Positions 62,585 to 64,000 of a stretch of 64,000 nt of DNA are shown here, piece by piece. Every line of letters starts with the position of its first letter. Position 1 is the stretch's first letter. Source of the stretch: Longimicrobium sp. (GTDB taxonomy: Bacteria; Gemmatimonadota; Gemmatimonadetes; Longimicrobiales; Longimicrobiaceae); the NCBI GenBank assembly GCA_036377595.1, contig DASUYB010000015.1:1-64000 (forward strand), given 5' to 3'. The position numbers were made by a program, and so were the translations under genes. The notes below the pieces were generated by a model. That model saw only the letters and a list, made by a program, of their open reading frames with translations. It made no database searches and was not told where the DNA came from.

Positions 62585-62616
62585 AAGCCCCGCCGAGATG
62601 ATCTCCGGCGGGGCTT
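62585..62616. terminator. Bidirectional terminator hairpin
   Basis: 11-bp perfect stem AAGCCCCGCCG/CGGCGGGGCTT between converging genes, the immunity gene (plus) and the peptidase remnant (minus). Confidence 0.7.
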
Positions 62617-62642
62617 CGTCGTCGTTCACGCCACAACCGGCC

Positions 62643-62850
62643 TTACGGTCCCAGCAGGATGGCGTTCAGCAGGAGCGGCTGGCTGGAGCGCCAGAACAGG
62701 TGGAAGAGCGGGTCGTCGGCGAAGAGGATGATGCTGCCACGGCCCATCTCTTTCGTCACCAGCCATCCCTCCTGCCCCAGCCGCCCCACGTTCTCGGGCG
62801 AGATCACGCCGGAAAGCCGCTCCGGCGCATGCGGGAAAGTAGACGACCGG
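62643..62850 (-). pseudogene. C-terminal remnant of an M14-like carboxypeptidase
   Basis: Minus-strand translation reads HAPERLSGVISPENVGRLGQ, then EGWLVTKEMGRGSIILFADD and FWRSSQPLLLNAILLGP, with TAA at 62645-62643. Tails of this kind (...GRGxVxLFADDPxFRxFW...NAILLGP) are common at the C-terminus of M14-type metallocarboxypeptidases in this lineage, from memory. The 5' part has been replaced by the displaced rhs fragment, so this is a remnant. Confidence 0.5.
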
Positions 62851-62930
62851 ACGGCAGCCTGTTTCCACGCGCAGTAACAACTTCATCCCCGCGCCGCAGC
62901 TGGTGGTGCTGCACAACGACTGGCGCGGCG

Positions 62931-63710
62931 TGGCCCGCGCCGCACGTCTTCATCACGCGCGAGACGCGGAACCGCAGCCTGAACGGCCCCAACGCCTGGG
63001 TCGGCACGCTGATCGACGGCATGCGCGACAACACCGGGCAGATGTACATGCGCAACCGCTACTACGACCCTGCGAGCGGCCGCTTCACGCAGGAGGATCC
63101 GATCGGGCTCGCGGGCGGGCTGAACGTGTACGGGTTCGCTGCGGGGGATCCTGCGAACTATGCTGATCCATTTGGTTTGTCCTGTCAGGACAGCCGTGGA
63201 CGACAGATTCCATGTCCACCGAACGTCGGTGAGCTTGGCCTTTCAGTTGTGATCACGTATCCAGATGGTACTATCGCTATTCGAACGGGAGGAACGCGGG
63301 CATGGCGCAACAACAATCCTGGAAATCTTCGCTCTGGCAGCTTTGCACGGTCGCAAGGAGCGATCGGAGAAACGCACAACGGCGGTAACGGTGATTTTGC
63401 AGTGTTCCCCGACTTCGAAACAGGCGAGCGTGCGCAGATGACCCGTATCACCACAGGGGTCTATGCAGGACTAAGTCTCGACGCGATGATTGCCAAATAC
63501 GCTCCGCCTTCAGAGAACAATACCCCGGCATACCAAGCTCATGTGCGAAACGCGACCGGACTAAGCGGAGACGTCACCGTTGACCAACTTCCTCCGGATC
63601 AACTACGATCGGTGGTAAAGGCCATGCAAAGCCATGAGCACTTCAGAGCTGGCAAGATCCGCGTATATTCCTGCCATGGAATCTTGGGTCCGTGCTTGGG
63701 AGCGAACTGA
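62931..63710 (+). CDS. Displaced (orphan) Rhs tip with muramidase-like C-terminal domain
   Basis: Homology to the preceding rhs core resumes at WPAPHVFITRETRNRSLNGP and continues to MYMRNRYYDPASGRFTQEDP. There is no start codon of its own; the open frame extends back to 62598 as unrelated sequence, and an earlier fragment (PQLVVLHNDW) lies in another frame. The variable part after GFAAGDPANYADPFGL is AT-richer and carries RAWRNNNPGNLRSGSFARSQ, GAIGETHNGGNGDFAVFPDF, ETGERAQMTRI, and SLDAMIAKYAPPSENNT. This resembles the lysozyme-like domain of phage structural protein P5 used in polymorphic toxins. It would only become expressed by recombination into a full rhs gene. Confidence 0.7.
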   Translation, partial: WPAPHVFITRETRNRSLNGPNAWVGTLIDGMRDNTGQMYMRNRYYDPASGRFTQEDPIGLAGGLNVYGFAAGDPANYADPFGLSCQDSRGRQIPCPPNVGELGLSVVITYPDGTIAIRTGGTRAWRNNNPGNLRSGSFARSQGAIGETHNGGNGDFAVFPDFETGERAQMTRITTGVYAGLSLDAMIAKYAPPSENNTPAYQAHVRNATGLSGDVTVDQLPPDQLRSVVKAMQSHEHFRAGKIRVYSCHGILGPCLGAN

Positions 63711-63711
63711 T

Positions 63712-64000
63712 ATGAACCACATGCCTCGTGCACTACTGGTGATCAACGCCATTGTGATCTCTGTTTTGGGCTGTAGGCCAGATCAACCCCAAACTGGTCA
63801 GAACAAGGTGGCGCAGGCCGATTCGTCGTAGCAAGTTCAGACGATCTCACACGAACACCCGTGTGTTCCCTTCGAGCCGAGCGTCGTCACATTGAGCGGA
63901 CAGTTGGTCATTTCCCCGAGATTTGGACCTCCAAATTTCGGAGAAACGCCTGACGAGGACGAGAAACTGCAGATTCCTTTCCTGATCCTGGAGCACGAAG
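63712..64000 (+). pseudogene. Lipoprotein immunity gene (DUF4431-like) split by an in-frame TAG, running off the window
   Basis: ATG one base after the orphan tip stop gives MNHMPRALLVINAIVISVLG followed by the lipobox Cys (VLGC). A TAG at 63829-63831 ends translation after 39 residues. The same frame then stays open to the window end (56 codons): HEHPCVPFEPSVVTLSGQLV, FGPPNFGETPDEDEKLQIPF, LILEHE. From memory, this fits DUF4431-like lipoproteins (CxxxEPxxVxLxGxL...FGPPNFGE). The most likely reading is an immunity lipoprotein for the muramidase-like tip, inactivated by a nonsense change, or a readthrough or sequencing error. Confidence 0.65.

Noticed and set aside
62626-62916. 96-codon minus-strand frame at the rhs junction
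   Set aside because: It is a different frame from the peptidase remnant and has no recognisable pattern.

Overview
GC-rich (roughly 65-70% by eye) bacterial chromosome segment. The gene complement and style point to a Gram-negative, didermic soil bacterium, most likely Gemmatimonadota and in particular a Longimicrobium-like lineage: many lipobox lipoproteins, a bacterial cell-envelope superoperon, secreted Rhs proteins, and very frequent intergenic hairpin repeats. The taxonomic call is inference from memory of such genomes; no search was run.

Layout. 1-255: 3' end of an insertion-sequence transposase. 639-9861 (minus): DksA-like regulator, then a conserved translation/envelope cluster read right to left: rplM, rpsI, rpsB, tsf, pyrH, frr, uppS, cdsA, dxr, rseP. 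It has a clear sigma70-type promoter and a leader hairpin before rplM, and a terminator/attenuator between rpsB and tsf. 9876-10779: a two-gene accessory pair with a TIR/deoxyribosyltransferase-like protein. 10941-25861: a signalling block with a PhoB/PhoR-like pair, a CheR-CheB-(REC-PAS-kinase) operon with ATGA overlaps, and a giant 2635-residue soluble hybrid kinase carrying fifteen 92-residue HAMP-pair repeats. 26424-29404: a translationally coupled pair of unknown envelope proteins of lower GC.

29733-33990: XRE regulator plus an uncharacterised conserved protein, a higBA toxin-antitoxin pair, lipoproteins, an orphan PheT-type tRNA-binding domain, and tRNA-Ser(UGA). 34114-40214: a beta-propeller lipoprotein followed by two paralogous exported L,D-transpeptidases. 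40484-49686: DinB, a small membrane protein, RsmI, an unknown protein, thioredoxin, methylmalonyl-CoA epimerase, a VWA lipoprotein, a small lipoprotein, a PLP decarboxylase and a Nudix hydrolase. 49896-54520: a PIN/HTH toxin-antitoxin-like pair, a fossil copy of the clpB 3' end, a secreted protein, and clpB. 55002-56104: two small secreted Cys-rich peptides and a frameshifted exported protein.

56310-64000 is the most mobile part. It holds a secreted Rhs protein whose tip carries an HExxH metallopeptidase-like domain, a multi-TM putative immunity protein, a remnant of an M14-type carboxypeptidase, a displaced second Rhs tip with a muramidase-like domain, and its probable lipoprotein immunity gene. 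The immunity gene is split by an in-frame TAG and runs off the window. The tips are visibly AT-richer than the cores, as expected for cassette replacement.

Running through the whole window are several families of intergenic inverted repeats built from short words (GTGCGAAA; CTCAC...GTGAG arms; GAGTGCT; a twin-hairpin element). They sit in gene junctions and are not explained by ordinary terminators.
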